NCBI RefSeq assembly: GCF_006094435.1
Contig: NZ_CP034783.1
Span: 1,949,001-2,013,000, forward strand
Length of the DNA: 64,000 nt
Direction: 5' to 3'
Origin: Pseudomonas sp. MPC6
Lineage (GTDB): Bacteria > Pseudomonadota > Gammaproteobacteria > Pseudomonadales > Pseudomonadaceae
The position numbers were made by a program, and so were the translations under genes. The notes beneath the pieces were generated by a model. That model was not told where the DNA came from and ran no database searches. It worked only from the letters and a program-made list of their open reading frames with translations. Shown here one piece after another: positions 44,590 to 53,802 of the stretch (the stretch's first letter is position 1; every line of letters begins with the position of its first letter).

Positions 44590-44829
44590 CACTGGGAGGC
44601 TCCGTGGATTGCCAAAGACGCCGATGCTGAGCATATAAAGTCTATCAAGAAAATTGGTCTTATACGCAAACAGGTCATCGAGATGACCGGGATATCGTTC
44701 ACGGTGTTAAACCGAATCCTGGCCAAGTTAGGAGTCGACTATCCGAAGTCGGCTCGCGGAGGCCTCGCCTATTATCAAATTGACCTGATCAGTCAACGCA
44801 TTCCAACGTCAACAGCAACGATTTCTTAA
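44590..44829 (+). pseudogene. Start-less helix-turn-helix remnant
   Basis: After a TGA at 44587 the frame is open for 79 codons: HWEAPWIAKDADAEHIKSIKKIGLIRKQVIEMTGISFTVLNRILAKLGVDYPKSARGGLAYYQIDLISQRI to a TAA at 44827-44829. The RKQVIEMTGISFTVLNRILAKLG part looks like a helix-turn-helix, as in small phage DNA-binding proteins. No start codon is found. It overlaps the vanZ-like gene end on the other strand. Confidence 0.45.
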
Positions 44830-45184
44830 GCTTCCTGTCCTGATATCCACGCCAAACCAGAACAATTACTAACCCGCACAAAACCCCAAGCGCATTAGCC
44901 ACCATGTCACCCAAGGACGCAGTACGCAGTGGCAGCAAGCTCTGCTCCAGCTCGATCAGCATCGAACCCGCCAACGGCAAAAGCAGTAACCAGATCAGCC
45001 GAGTCCGGGGGAACGCCAAAAAGGTGCTCACGGTCAGACAAAAGAACCCCGCCCAGTGATGCAGCTTGTCCTGGTTTTCGAACATCTGCGGCACCGGCTC
45101 GCCGCGCATGCCGGCGAAACACAGCACCAGCAGGATCACGAAAAACGCCAGCTTGGGTAGGGCACGCAGAATCCGCTGCTTCAT
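44789..45184 (-). CDS. VanZ-like membrane protein
   Basis: A 131-residue protein with four predicted helices and the VanZ-family features: QDKLHHWAGFFCLTVSTFLAF near residue 38 (DKxxHxxxF pattern) and ELEQSLLPLRTASLGDMVANALG near residue 78 (E.xQ...R..s..D...N..G pattern). VanZ-like proteins are common at the end of polysaccharide operons, but their activity is unclear. It overlaps yjbH by four bases, so it is the last gene of the yjb module. Confidence 0.88.
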   Translation of the reverse strand: MKQRILRALPKLAFFVILLVLCFAGMRGEPVPQMFENQDKLHHWAGFFCLTVSTFLAFPRTRLIWLLLLPLAGSMLIELEQSLLPLRTASLGDMVANALGVLCGLVIVLVWRGYQDRKLKKSLLLTLECVD

Positions 45185-47280
45185 TCGGTGACCTTGTAGA
45201 AGTTATTGTGGAAGAGGTCGATGTTGCGCCGCTCTGTCAGCGAGTACAGCGAGTAGCTGCGGGCCAGGGCAGCGCCACCGTCTCGGGTCAGCGGTGACCA
45301 GGCCAGTGAGGCCCGGCGGGTGGTGGAACTGGACATCAACTCATCGAACGGAATCGAGAAGTAAATGCCCTTACCGAAACTACCCTCGCCGTATTCATCC
45401 TTAGTCGCGTTGGTGACCGTCATCCAACCACCGAACCGCACGCCATTGCTGAACTCACGGGACAGGTCCAGGGTAACCCCCAGATCCTTAGCCAGGTAGC
45501 GCCCGACACTGAGTGCGCCGAGGATGTCCTGGAACGAACTGCGGTAGTAGAGCGTGGCATTACCGGTGATCGTGCTGTAATCACGCAGTCCGAAGCCTTG
45601 ATCGAAATCGCGCTGCTTGACCCAGTTCATATCCACGCCTACGGCCCAGCGCTCGCCCATTGGACGATACAGGGCTTCACCGCCGACACCGGCGTACATC
45701 GACTCAAGATAACCGCCGTAGAGCATGCCATACAGGTCCTGGTCTAGCTGTTTGACCTTGTTCATCTGGAAGGTCGGCATCGTGACGTCCGACGTCGTCA
45801 TGTATTGACGCAGATCCGTACGCACACGCGGCAGACCGCTGGGGGCGTCGTACTTAAACTTGTCATAGTTGTTCGCCAGGTTTGCACTCAGGGTGCCGCT
45901 CCACCACAAATCAGGCTGGAACCGATACTCGGCGCTAAGGTCCGCACTGAACTGATACAACAGGAAGCTGTCGGGGCCACCTACGTTCTGCTTGTAGCCC
46001 AGGCCCAGGCCATAGGTGAACGGATCCGGCTTCTGCGCGAACAGGGTCTTTTCCTGATGCGGCACGGGAACATTTTGCTCGGTGACCCGGCGCAGGTCTT
46101 CCACCGGCCGGTCTTCCTGGACCACTTCACGGAAAGTATCCCGGGGCAGGCTGACTTCCTGGACCGGCAGGCTGTAGCGCGTGTCGACCAGGGTGAACCA
46201 GTCGATCTTGTCGCTGACGCTATTATCGAGAACTCGCGAAGCACGGCCGACGGCTTTCGGGGTATGGAAATAGCGGCCCTGTTCACCGTAGACGATCAGC
46301 TCCGAATCACGTTGGGTGATGCGCGAGACGGTATAACCTGCGTTGTTCTGCAAACGCTTGGCGACACCGGCCCATTGCACGTCGGTAGGCGCGGTTGTTG
46401 GTTTGACATCCGGTACGGGTTCGGGCTTCGGGTCGAAGCTTTTGGTTGGTGCTTTACGGGTGGCAAAGTTGGTGTGCAGGGTGATGCCGAACATTGCGGT
46501 GTTACCGCGTTCCCAGGCTGCGTGGAGGTCGACCGTGTCGTTGGCTTTGAAAACCAAGCCGAGGTTGATTGGGGAGTCCTGGACTTGGTTGTTGCTCTGC
46601 GGCTCGTGCTGGTAGTCGTTGCCTTCGTACTCAAGCTTCAGTGACAGAGGATCCCAAGGGGTCTGGTAGGTCACGCCACCGAAGAAGGAAGGGGAGCCTC
46701 GGAAGTAGCTATTTCCATTGAAGCTACCCGCGTTTTCAACATTATTGTCGGGCGCTGGCCGGTCTTTAAATTTGTCATCCACCAGACCTAAGGGGTTGCT
46801 GATATCACCACGGTTACCGATATAGCCCCATGCCAGACCGAGACTGAGATCGAAGTTGCCTAATCGTTTGTTGCCAACAAAAAATTCACTCGAGAACAGG
46901 CCAGTACCGCCAATGTCTCGTGCTCCCACTGCGACCTGCGGAATCCAATGGCTCTCCTCCAGCAGGCGCACTTTGGCGTCAATTGCCTTGTCCTTATAGC
47001 TTTGATCGCCACTGAAGGATTCCGGGCCATAGTTGCGGTTACTGATTGAGGTATAGCGGAAGGCTCCCTCAAACCAGTCAAAGGGCTGAAACGAAACGCT
47101 GTAGCGACTGTAGGGATCAGTACGGCTGGCAGTCAGAGACAACTCACCTGCTGGTGCCATGCGCGCGCTAGGTGTTTGCAACAGACCTACGCCACCAAAG
47201 TCACTCTGGGTATAGCGCGGCTCGGCTATTGCCCAAGAGCTGCAACCGATCAACAGGTAAGGGATCAAGTGATACTTCAT
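45181..47280 (-). CDS. yjbH: YjbH-type outer-membrane exopolysaccharide protein
   Basis: A 699-residue protein with an N-terminal signal peptide (YHLIPYLLIGCSSWAIA) followed by YTQSDFGGVGLLQTPSARMAPAGELSLTASRTDPYSRYSVSFQPFDWFEGAFRYTSISNRNYG, the start of the YjbH domain, and a long beta-rich C-terminal part typical of outer-membrane barrels. YjbH/GfcD proteins pair with YjbF/YjbG and affect secretion and surface retention of exopolysaccharide. It overlaps yjbG upstream and the vanZ-like gene downstream by four bases each, so the genes are tightly coupled. The exact reaction, if any, is not known. Confidence 0.93.
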   Translation of the reverse strand: MKYHLIPYLLIGCSSWAIAEPRYTQSDFGGVGLLQTPSARMAPAGELSLTASRTDPYSRYSVSFQPFDWFEGAFRYTSISNRNYGPESFSGDQSYKDKAIDAKVRLLEESHWIPQVAVGARDIGGTGLFSSEFFVGNKRLGNFDLSLGLAWGYIGNRGDISNPLGLVDDKFKDRPAPDNNVENAGSFNGNSYFRGSPSFFGGVTYQTPWDPLSLKLEYEGNDYQHEPQSNNQVQDSPINLGLVFKANDTVDLHAAWERGNTAMFGITLHTNFATRKAPTKSFDPKPEPVPDVKPTTAPTDVQWAGVAKRLQNNAGYTVSRITQRDSELIVYGEQGRYFHTPKAVGRASRVLDNSVSDKIDWFTLVDTRYSLPVQEVSLPRDTFREVVQEDRPVEDLRRVTEQNVPVPHQEKTLFAQKPDPFTYGLGLGYKQNVGGPDSFLLYQFSADLSAEYRFQPDLWWSGTLSANLANNYDKFKYDAPSGLPRVRTDLRQYMTTSDVTMPTFQMNKVKQLDQDLYGMLYGGYLESMYAGVGGEALYRPMGERWAVGVDMNWVKQRDFDQGFGLRDYSTITGNATLYYRSSFQDILGALSVGRYLAKDLGVTLDLSREFSNGVRFGGWMTVTNATKDEYGEGSFGKGIYFSIPFDELMSSSTTRRASLAWSPLTRDGGAALARSYSLYSLTERRNIDLFHNNFYKVTE

Positions 47281-48050
47281 GGCTTCACCTCCAGCAGCGG
47301 CTGGGTGGCGATGAAAGCGGCCAGTTCAGTATTCAGATCAGGCGTGGGATCGCCCTTGGCGTTACTGCGCAGCGGCACATAAATGCGTGCTCCCGGCGCG
47401 GGCGGTGCGGATTTGGTTTCGTTCCAGAGTGCGATACCTTGCTGGAAAACGCGCCCATCCGGCTGGACGATAAAGAGCTGATCAGCGTCAGCGCCAGGAT
47501 CACGCGGACAGCTTTTCAGATAGCCAATGGCCGGCTGCAAAGGCTGGTACGCCAACTCGCATTCGCCCAGCACCGCGCCCACAACCTTTACCGTTGTAGG
47601 ACGGGGAGGGTACAGCAGCACATCACCATTGCTCAGGTAGGGATTGTCCCCACGGTTCAGTTCAACCCGCACCGGATCAAGCTGAGCCACCCTGCGGCCA
47701 GTGACCGGCATGGCTTGCACCTTGTCGCTGATGCGCGCGGCGAGTGCGGCCAGCTCGGTCTCGTCATCCTGCAGCGCGTTGCTGCGTACGGTTGCAAGAT
47801 CAAAGAGTACGCCTAACTTGAGGCGCTCCTGCGCATTGCGCAGCGGGACATGCAGCCACGCAGCACCGAGCAGGTAAGCCTTCGGATTGACCTGGGCCGG
47901 CAGCAAAACATCATGCAGGCGAGTGCCTTCCTGGAACGAATAACTCCCGGGTTTGGCGGCATCGCCTTGCACGGTTACCTGCGATTCGGCATTTACGGCA
48001 AACGTCATGAACAGGCTGCAGCAAAGCAACCAGGAGGAACGAAGAATCAT
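47277..48050 (-). CDS. yjbG: YjbG/GfcC-type periplasmic exopolysaccharide protein
   Basis: A 257-residue protein with a cleavable signal peptide (ILRSSWLLCCSLFMTFAVNAES). Two SLBB-like ubiquitin-fold segments follow: VTVQGDAAKPGSYSFQEGTRLHDVLLPAQ (about 24-52) and VVGAVLGECELAYQPLQPAIGYL (about 156-178). The C-terminal part (GVALWNE-like, IYVPLRSN) is typical of GfcC, whose structure is known from E. coli. It is predicted to be periplasmic and to work with Wza and YjbH in export. It overlaps yjbF and yjbH by four bases each. Confidence 0.9.
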   Translation of the reverse strand: MILRSSWLLCCSLFMTFAVNAESQVTVQGDAAKPGSYSFQEGTRLHDVLLPAQVNPKAYLLGAAWLHVPLRNAQERLKLGVLFDLATVRSNALQDDETELAALAARISDKVQAMPVTGRRVAQLDPVRVELNRGDNPYLSNGDVLLYPPRPTTVKVVGAVLGECELAYQPLQPAIGYLKSCPRDPGADADQLFIVQPDGRVFQQGIALWNETKSAPPAPGARIYVPLRSNAKGDPTPDLNTELAAFIATQPLLEVKP

Positions 48051-48706
48051 TGAACTACCGGCTTATTCGGGCGCACTTGAACAATGCGTAGGGGCAACTC
48101 GGGGGTCAGGTGCTGGACACTGGCCATGATGAAGCCGTCGGCAGGGTCGACCCAATATTGGTTCCGCGCGGTAAAGCCCAGACCGTCCATTGCGATCTCT
48201 TCGTCCACGCGCAATAACTCCACGTCGCGGTCGAGGATATGTACGGTTTCCAGGCCTTTTTTCTTGAAGCGGCTGGTGAGGATCACGCCCATCCGATAAC
48301 CATCGGTGAAGTCCACCTGGCGACGGGTTTGCAGTCCATCGGCAATCCGGTGCAGACCCGTCTTGAAGGGGGACTCACCCTCAAAGCGGGTGCCATCCAG
48401 GTTGTCGTTGAAACCGACACTGCGGATGGCCAAGCCATCCTCAAGCATCAGGATCTGGCGACTCGAGGCCATCCAGAATCCAACGCCATCCTGCAGACGC
48501 ACCAACGCCATCACGGCTTCACCCGTAGGTGCTGCAATGGTGATCTGGTAGTACGGAGTCGCATCCACTTGTTGGCGGGTGAGTTCCAAGGGCTCAGGTC
48601 CTTCGAAAGCGGCCTTGAGCGTATCCATCGAAGCGGTCATCAACGGGTTGCAGGCGCTCACCAGCAAGGAGGCCACCGATAGGGTGGCCAGTCGCAGAAA
48701 TTTCAC
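48047..48706 (-). CDS. yjbF: YjbF/GfcB-type lipoprotein
   Basis: A 219-residue protein with a lipobox in the signal peptide (LATLSVASLLVSAC, cysteine at residue 19), so it is an outer-membrane lipoprotein candidate. The body (TPYYQITIAAPTGEAVMALVRLQDGVGFWMASSRQILMLEDGLAIRSVGF) is typical of the YjbF/GfcB family, which folds as a beta structure and is needed for group 4 capsule or related exopolysaccharide. It overlaps yjbG by four bases and lies 14 bases after wza. Confidence 0.92.
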   Translation of the reverse strand: MKFLRLATLSVASLLVSACNPLMTASMDTLKAAFEGPEPLELTRQQVDATPYYQITIAAPTGEAVMALVRLQDGVGFWMASSRQILMLEDGLAIRSVGFNDNLDGTRFEGESPFKTGLHRIADGLQTRRQVDFTDGYRMGVILTSRFKKKGLETVHILDRDVELLRVDEEIAMDGLGFTARNQYWVDPADGFIMASVQHLTPELPLRIVQVRPNKPVVQ

Positions 48707-48720
48707 AAGAATTCCAGTTC

Positions 48721-49827
48721 TTAGTTGGCGTTGCCCAAGTCGTCTTGAATACCGGCACCAACACCCAGCAGGTTAGCCGTAGGGAATACCTGGCTGATAA
48801 AGCGATTCCAGCGGGTGACATCGGCCGGGCCTACATAAACCACATCCTGCGGCTGCAACTTGAAGTGCTGGGCAAGGGCAAACGCTGAAGGCGACTTTAG
48901 ATCGATTTGGAAAACCTTGACTGGTTCATCCGCCAGATTCTCTACTCCGCGGATTACATATACCTCTTTGCCGCTGGAGGTTTCCTGGCGCAAACCGCCA
49001 ACACTGCCGAGGGCATCGGTGAGGTTCATGTTGCTGCCCTTGAATATCAGGGCGCGTGTCGCGACAACTTCACCCAACACATAGACCTTTTTCTGGTCGT
49101 TGTATGGCAGGTGCAGTTGGTCTCCGTCCTTCAGGTACAGATTGTGCAGGTTCGAGTTCTTGCGATTGAGCGAGTCGAGATCGATGACATACTCACGACC
49201 GTCGCGCTTAAGTACCAGGCCGGAAATATCGGCAGTGCCGACCTGTACCGAACCCTGGCCCACCGCATCCAGAAGACTCAGAGGTGCATTGGTGATAGGT
49301 AACTGGCCAGTCTTGCCAAACGCGCCAGAGAGAACAACCTTCTGGCTGACGAAGCGCAGCATACTTACATCTACCTGAGGTTCAGCGATAACCTTGGCCA
49401 AGCGTGAAGCAATAATGGAACGAAGATCTTCAATGGTTTTGCCAGCAGCAGCGATCGTTCCTACGTACGGATAAAAGAGCGTGCCATCGGGACGAACCAG
49501 ACGACCGTTGGCTTCGATTTGCTGCTGTGGGCCGGAAGGCGCTGTCAGCTCCGGGTGGTCCCAGACAGTAATGTAAACCAAGTCGCCTGCACCAATACGA
49601 TACTCAGCGGGCTGGTAGCTCATCAGTTCTGGGGCAACTACGTTCGAATGGTCAGCGGCCGCTTCGATTGCCACCAGCTTAGGTGTAATCGGCACCAGTT
49701 CGATCCGGCTGCTTTCGGGTGAACCTTCACGTACCAGATTGCCTGTGTCCATGTGCTGACCAGGGGAGAAAATGCAGCCTTGCAGGGTCAGGCCAACCAG
49801 CATGGCCAAGGGAAGCGCGCGATTCAT
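48721..49827 (-). CDS. wza: Wza-type outer-membrane polysaccharide export lipoprotein
   Basis: A 368-residue export protein. The signal peptide ends in a lipobox (AMLVGLTLQGC, cysteine near 18). The polysaccharide export domain follows with YRIGAGDLVYITVWDHPELT (about 96-115), NGRLVRPDGTLFYPYVGTI and SLBB folds (VVLSGAFGKTGQLPITN and VYVLGEVVATRAL). A C-terminal helix (WNRFISQVFPTANLLGVGAGI) would form the outer-membrane barrel. An octameric Wza channel carries polymer made by the Wzy/Wzc system across the outer membrane. It is placed between yjbE and yjbF, unlike the E. coli yjbEFGH order, and follows a hairpin terminator/attenuator. Confidence 0.94.
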   Translation of the reverse strand: MNRALPLAMLVGLTLQGCIFSPGQHMDTGNLVREGSPESSRIELVPITPKLVAIEAAADHSNVVAPELMSYQPAEYRIGAGDLVYITVWDHPELTAPSGPQQQIEANGRLVRPDGTLFYPYVGTIAAAGKTIEDLRSIIASRLAKVIAEPQVDVSMLRFVSQKVVLSGAFGKTGQLPITNAPLSLLDAVGQGSVQVGTADISGLVLKRDGREYVIDLDSLNRKNSNLHNLYLKDGDQLHLPYNDQKKVYVLGEVVATRALIFKGSNMNLTDALGSVGGLRQETSSGKEVYVIRGVENLADEPVKVFQIDLKSPSAFALAQHFKLQPQDVVYVGPADVTRWNRFISQVFPTANLLGVGAGIQDDLGNAN

Positions 49828-49852
49828 TGTCGAAATTGCTCGAAGGGAATAG

Positions 49853-49886
49853 GCAAAACAAAACCTCCCAGCATGGCTGGGAGGTT
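49853..49886 (-). terminator. Hairpin terminator or attenuator between yjbE and wza
   Basis: On the minus strand, AACCTCCCAGC-CAT-GCTGGGAGGTT is followed by TTGTTTTG, a good intrinsic terminator, 28 bases after the yjbE stop and before wza. Partial termination would make yjbE more abundant than the downstream genes. Confidence 0.82.
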
Positions 49887-49914
49887 AGCGTATCGAACTT
49901 TAAGCGGAGAACTA

Positions 49915-50214
49915 TTACCGGGTGGTGCCAGTTGTGCCAGTGGTGCCAGTGGTGCCGGTAGTACCCGGGGTACCGTCGTTACCGCCACCCCCACTGCTGT
50001 TGGAAGCAGCGACGCCGATAGCGACAAGACCCGCGCCAATGGCCAAACCAGTGCCAACTGTTACGGCACCTGCGATTGGTGTCGACAGGGACAGGCCCGA
50101 GGTCGCCCCAGGCGCAGTTGCGGTTGTGCTAGGAGCTTTTGCAGGCGCTGTTTCAGCCGCCATCAAAGGCAGACTGATGGAGGTAATGAGGGCCAAGGCC
50201 AGTAGCTTTTTCAT
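49915..50214 (-). CDS. yjbE: YjbE/GfcA-like small secreted Thr/Gly-rich protein
   Basis: A 99-residue protein with a signal peptide (KKLLALALITSISLPLMAAE), an Ala/Thr-rich linker, a hydrophobic Gly/Ala-rich stretch (IAGAVTVGTGLAIGAGLVAIGVAASNS) and a low-complexity tail of GTTGTTGTT repeats. This is the composition of YjbE/GfcA, the first gene of yjb/gfc exopolysaccharide operons. AAGGAG lies seven bases before the ATG at 50214. The C-terminal repeat (GTT codons in a 9-base period) could vary in number by slippage. Its function in the family is unknown. Confidence 0.85.
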   Translation of the reverse strand: MKKLLALALITSISLPLMAAETAPAKAPSTTATAPGATSGLSLSTPIAGAVTVGTGLAIGAGLVAIGVAASNSSGGGGNDGTPGTTGTTGTTGTTGTTR

Positions 50215-50750
50215 GATCATGCTCCTTGAAAGGATAGTCCCTGGGGGGTATTAGGGTTAAGGGTATTGCAGTAAGTGTATGTATTGCAAGCTAGTGCTGC
50301 TGGTTTAGGGCTTTTTGAGATCAGTTCGCTCACCTTGGTATGCTGGATTGGGTGGACCTATGTGCGATTAGCCCACTAATCATGCCTCGAATTTAAAGAT
50401 TGAGAGTGGGATTTGGGAGTGGCCGCGCCCCACATTCAAAGCTCTCAGTGGAGGCCTGATGCTGTGCTACCGATCTTTTAAGGAGCCCGTAACCATGATG
50501 CGTTGAACTGGACATCAAGGTGGTGTCCCCGCAAACCGTGTGAAGATTTTGCATTGGGAGCTCACCTACTTCTGCCTTCGGCTAAAGCGCCCGAGTTGGA
50601 GCGTTTCAAAACATCGCCTGATCTCATCGACAATGCCATCGTGTTGACGTTTTAGAATTTAATTGTTTGCTCGACGGTATTGCCTTATGGCGCGATCGGC
50701 TGCGTCAGTTCTTGGCGCCGCGTTTTGTCGCGTAGTTGAGCACAGTTCGG
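50215..50750. other. Gene-free interval upstream of yjbE
   Basis: No convincing gene on either strand. It should contain the yjbE promoter and decayed sequence next to the IS66 remnant; I see no clear -35/-10 pair and no ops element here. Confidence 0.5.
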
Positions 50751-51710
50751 CATGAATTTCGCATCCTATGACCTTCCTGACCCTGTTTTGCTCAAGCAGA
50801 TACTGCTTGAGGAGTCCAGTCGCCCCGCAGGAAAAGGAACGGGTCTATTAAGTCCAGGTTGTCGACTTTGAAGGAACAGTTCACGTTGCCACGCGACCTT
50901 TTGTACGGTCGCAAATCCAAGCAGACGGATGAGCCGGTTTTGGTGCTGTTCGACGTTACAAAAAACGTTGCGGTGCTGGGAATTGACTTGCATTTGTGGG
51001 CGACGCAAACACAGCATCGGCGAAGAAAACAGTTAACAGCTGTAGATTGTGCCGATGCAGATCAACATATTCGCATAGTCTAAGTCTGCCGTTGTTTTGA
51101 CACCGCACCGGTCACCGGCGACAAGCGTGCTCAACCGATCCAAAAGAGCATGGCCCGCTCAAGCATAATGATGCGGCTAACCTGGAAACACGATGGCTTA
51201 TTGTTGCAGCATTTTGAAACGGTACTCAATCTCCACGGGGTCGATTTCCCCATACCAGCCCCTGATGTGCTGGGTGCCCGATGCGGAGAGCACCAGCTAT
51301 TGCCGCTGAATTTGATGCGCGGCCGGTTGCTGGAAACCCCGGCTATCCACCGTTATGAAACGTGGACGAAAGTTCTGAAAGAGTCGGATCGAGATCCAGC
51401 CAACCAGTCCTGGATGTGGGCCCAAGGCGGAGGCCTAAGCGCCAGTCGTCCTATTTGACTGCAACACTAGCCGAGCGCAGGAGATGCCGCTACACCTCAC
51501 CGATTATCGCGGCTACCTGACATCGATAACAGAGCAGACCGAGCGGTAAAGCCTTTTGTTAAAGGAGCTAAAATTGGCCGTTCAGCGAAATGCCCCGGTC
51601 GCTACGGCCAGCGCTCAGATCTATAGCTTGGGCGAAACACCCAAGTCACCGGCCAGGAAGCTTATACGTAACTGCGCCTCGATCTGTGATGCAACCACAA
51701 GCCAATTCAG
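50751..51710 (+). pseudogene. Degenerate IS66-family transposase (TnpC)
   Basis: Fragments in shifting plus-strand frames match IS66 TnpC in order: MNFASYDLPDPVLLKQILLEE (from 50751), TLKEQFTLPRDLLYGRKSKQTDEPVLVLFD (50862-50954), FETVLNLHGVDFPIPAPDVL, LLPLNLMRGRLLETPAIHRYETWTKVLKESDRDPANQSWMWAQGG (about 51300-51434), RAQEMPLHLTDYRGYL, and KPFVKGAKIGRSAKCPGRYG (about 51550). The DDE active site segment DET is replaced by YET and several stops are present, so it is dead. It separates the yjb module from the wecG-wzy module. Confidence 0.82.
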
Positions 51711-52042
51711 TCGAAGACTTTTAAGTCTGGTTATCATGGAACTTCACACCACAGATATTACGGTAAAGATAACGCCCATCTATCGGGAAGAGGGGGGTAT
51801 GGCGCACTTGAAAACAAAGGTTATTTCGCGTTCCCTTGGGAGTGTTTTGGTGTCCAATGTTTTGAACAAGCTCAGTAACCAAACTGTACGGCATGGCTTT
51901 TGTAGCCGAGAGTAAGCAAATGCCATAATCAACGAAGCCTGCCACTCGTGGATCGTGGTAGGTCTTTAGCTCAGATGAATGAAAATTTACGAGCTGATTC
52001 GTTAATACCAAAGCGATTTGTTTGTCAGTAGGTGTTTGATGA
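51711..52042. other. Gene-free AT-rich interval
   Basis: Open frames exist on both strands (51721-52104 minus, 51556-51915 plus), but neither has a ribosome site or family resemblance. The GC content drops sharply here, at the border of the AT-rich polysaccharide genes. Confidence 0.5.
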
Positions 52043-52786
52043 TTATTTTGTTGCTTTTTGGTATTTCTCTGATATGGCTCTGTATATAAAAAGAGGGTTT
52101 CCAATTATGTAGCGTTTAAATAGCCGGCGAGGCTCTTTGTATAGCCTGTAGATCCATTCGGATTTGATTTTTCTGAGTACTTCGGGTGCTCTATTTGTCT
52201 CGCCACTCATGAAGTCAAATAAGGCGCCAACGCCAAATGCTAATGTGGCGTTTGTTTTTTCCAAATTGCGTGCTATCCAGGTTTCTTGTATCGGATTACC
52301 TAAGGCAACCAATATTAAGTCAGGCGAGACATGATTTATTTCGTTAACGATATCTGAATCTGTTTTGTTTGTGTATCCGTGAATTTGGCCAACTATTATA
52401 TGTTTTTCTGCGTATTTGGAATTAATAAATTCTTTAGTTTTTTCCACGGACGTCTCTGATGCTCCGTACAGGAAAATTCGCAATTTGTAGTCTGTTGCCT
52501 CAAGGTAGAAAGGGATGAAGTCGGTCCCATTTAGGTTTTCCAGAAATGCACTGCCATAATTAATTTTTTTTGCTATGTCTAGGCCTGTACCGTCATTAAG
52601 TAAGAGAAAATTATTGAGTTCGTATTTTAGTGAAGGTTTATTGTGGCAGATATTTATAAGATTTGCATTGGCGAATGCAATTTTGGTTTGTTGTTTGTGT
52701 TTAAATAATTTGTCGATTTTTTCAACTGCTTGTGTGCGGGTTGAATTTAGTATGGGTATCCCAAAAAGCTCGACTGTGTCATTCAT
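52043..52786 (-). CDS. WecG/TagA/CpsF-family glycosyltransferase
   Basis: A 247-residue GT26-family enzyme. It has FANANLINICHNKPSLKYELNNFLLLNDGTGLDIAKK (about 38-74), with the catalytic NDG and FLLLNDGTG motif, and PDLILVALGNPIQETWIARNLEK...FGVGALFDFMSGETNRAPEVLRKIKSEWIYRLYKEPRRLFKRYI (about 154-226), the family C terminus. Family members add a ManNAc-type sugar or similar to a lipid-linked acceptor. No membrane helix is seen, so it is peripheral. It is the last gene of the wzy cluster and overlaps its upstream neighbour by four bases. Confidence 0.92.
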   Translation of the reverse strand: MNDTVELFGIPILNSTRTQAVEKIDKLFKHKQQTKIAFANANLINICHNKPSLKYELNNFLLLNDGTGLDIAKKINYGSAFLENLNGTDFIPFYLEATDYKLRIFLYGASETSVEKTKEFINSKYAEKHIIVGQIHGYTNKTDSDIVNEINHVSPDLILVALGNPIQETWIARNLEKTNATLAFGVGALFDFMSGETNRAPEVLRKIKSEWIYRLYKEPRRLFKRYIIGNPLFIYRAISEKYQKATK

Positions 52787-53802
52787 TTTGCTGATTCTGT
52801 TGAGGGAGGAATAAAGTGGAACTTGAGTTCAAGTAGTCCGCCAATAAGGGAAATTATTACTTGGAAGCTAAAAAGAATAATGCCCGATACTAAACCGATT
52901 TCTGGAGGGACGCCATATATTGAGAGTGCCCCGATGGTTCCGATTTCCCTAAAGCCAATTCCAGCAATAGAAAATGGAATCATCATAGTGAGAAAAGTAA
53001 TGGCTCTAACGAAGAAGGCATCGCTCAAATCAATATGAACCGATAAAGATGATATTACTAAGTATTGACTTATGGCGGCGGTTGAAAACGACGCAAGCGA
53101 CCAGAGTGAAAGCTTAATTAATTTTAGTTCATAAGACTCAACTGGTGACGCTGCTTTTGATGAGATTATAATTTTCTTTGTGATATTCCTAAAAAGTTTG
53201 GTCTTTCTTTTTTTGGATAAAGGTAGTGATGTGATGGTCCAGCGGATAAATAATCGGATCGCTCTTGAATCGTGTTTCTTTAGCAGAATTATACAAATCG
53301 ATAGCGAGAGCCCAAATAATATTGCGCACGAAATTGATAGTATCGTGGCGGTGTTGTCGGTAATGACTCCCTCGTCGTACAGGGCGAGGCAGACAAAAGA
53401 TACCAAAAATATTATGGAAAGTTGCTGGAATTTGTTGATTAGCATGCTTCCAGCAGATGTTATGCTGTCTACTCCTATGGCTTTATATTTCCTCCAGCGT
53501 ATGGCGGAGGTTAGCGCCAGTGGAAGAAATAATGCATAAAACCTTACTTGGAAGTCGATTGTTAGTATTTTTCGAAAAAATTGTTGAGCGCTATTTCTTG
53601 AGTGTCTTAGTTCTTCATGGATTTGTGCCGAATTCAGTATCACTGATCCGATGATGTTTAGTACTAGGGCGAGGATGTAGTAAGTTGGTGAAATGCTCTT
53701 GAATGCGACTATAAGTTCTTGGGTGTCAATAATTGATGAAATTAGTGCGATGACCACCCCGGTCGCTGCTATTTTCAAAATGGTGATTTTGTTTAGTTTC
53801 AT
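52783..53802 (-). CDS. LPG-synthase-TM-like integral membrane protein (candidate flippase)
   Basis: A 339-residue protein with about eight helices, belonging to the UPF0104/lysylphosphatidylglycerol-synthase transmembrane family. Visible family parts are VVIALISSIIDTQELIVAFKSISPTYYILAL at the N terminus and MMIPFSIAGIGFREIGTIGALSIYGVPPEIGLVSGIILFS (about 276-315). Family members move or modify lipid-linked substrates. No Wzx flippase is found in the cluster, so this protein could fill that role; this is inference. Overlaps of 1 base upstream and four bases downstream indicate one operon. Confidence 0.82.
   Translation of the reverse strand: MKLNKITILKIAATGVVIALISSIIDTQELIVAFKSISPTYYILALVLNIIGSVILNSAQIHEELRHSRNSAQQFFRKILTIDFQVRFYALFLPLALTSAIRWRKYKAIGVDSITSAGSMLINKFQQLSIIFLVSFVCLALYDEGVITDNTATILSISCAILFGLSLSICIILLKKHDSRAIRLFIRWTITSLPLSKKRKTKLFRNITKKIIISSKAASPVESYELKLIKLSLWSLASFSTAAISQYLVISSLSVHIDLSDAFFVRAITFLTMMIPFSIAGIGFREIGTIGALSIYGVPPEIGLVSGIILFSFQVIISLIGGLLELKFHFIPPSTESAK

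Noticed and set aside
51721..52104. 127-codon minus-strand frame overlapping the end of the WecG-like gene
   Set aside because: No ribosome site, no family resemblance, and it overlaps a clear gene; AT-rich DNA alone explains neither a conserved product nor a start.
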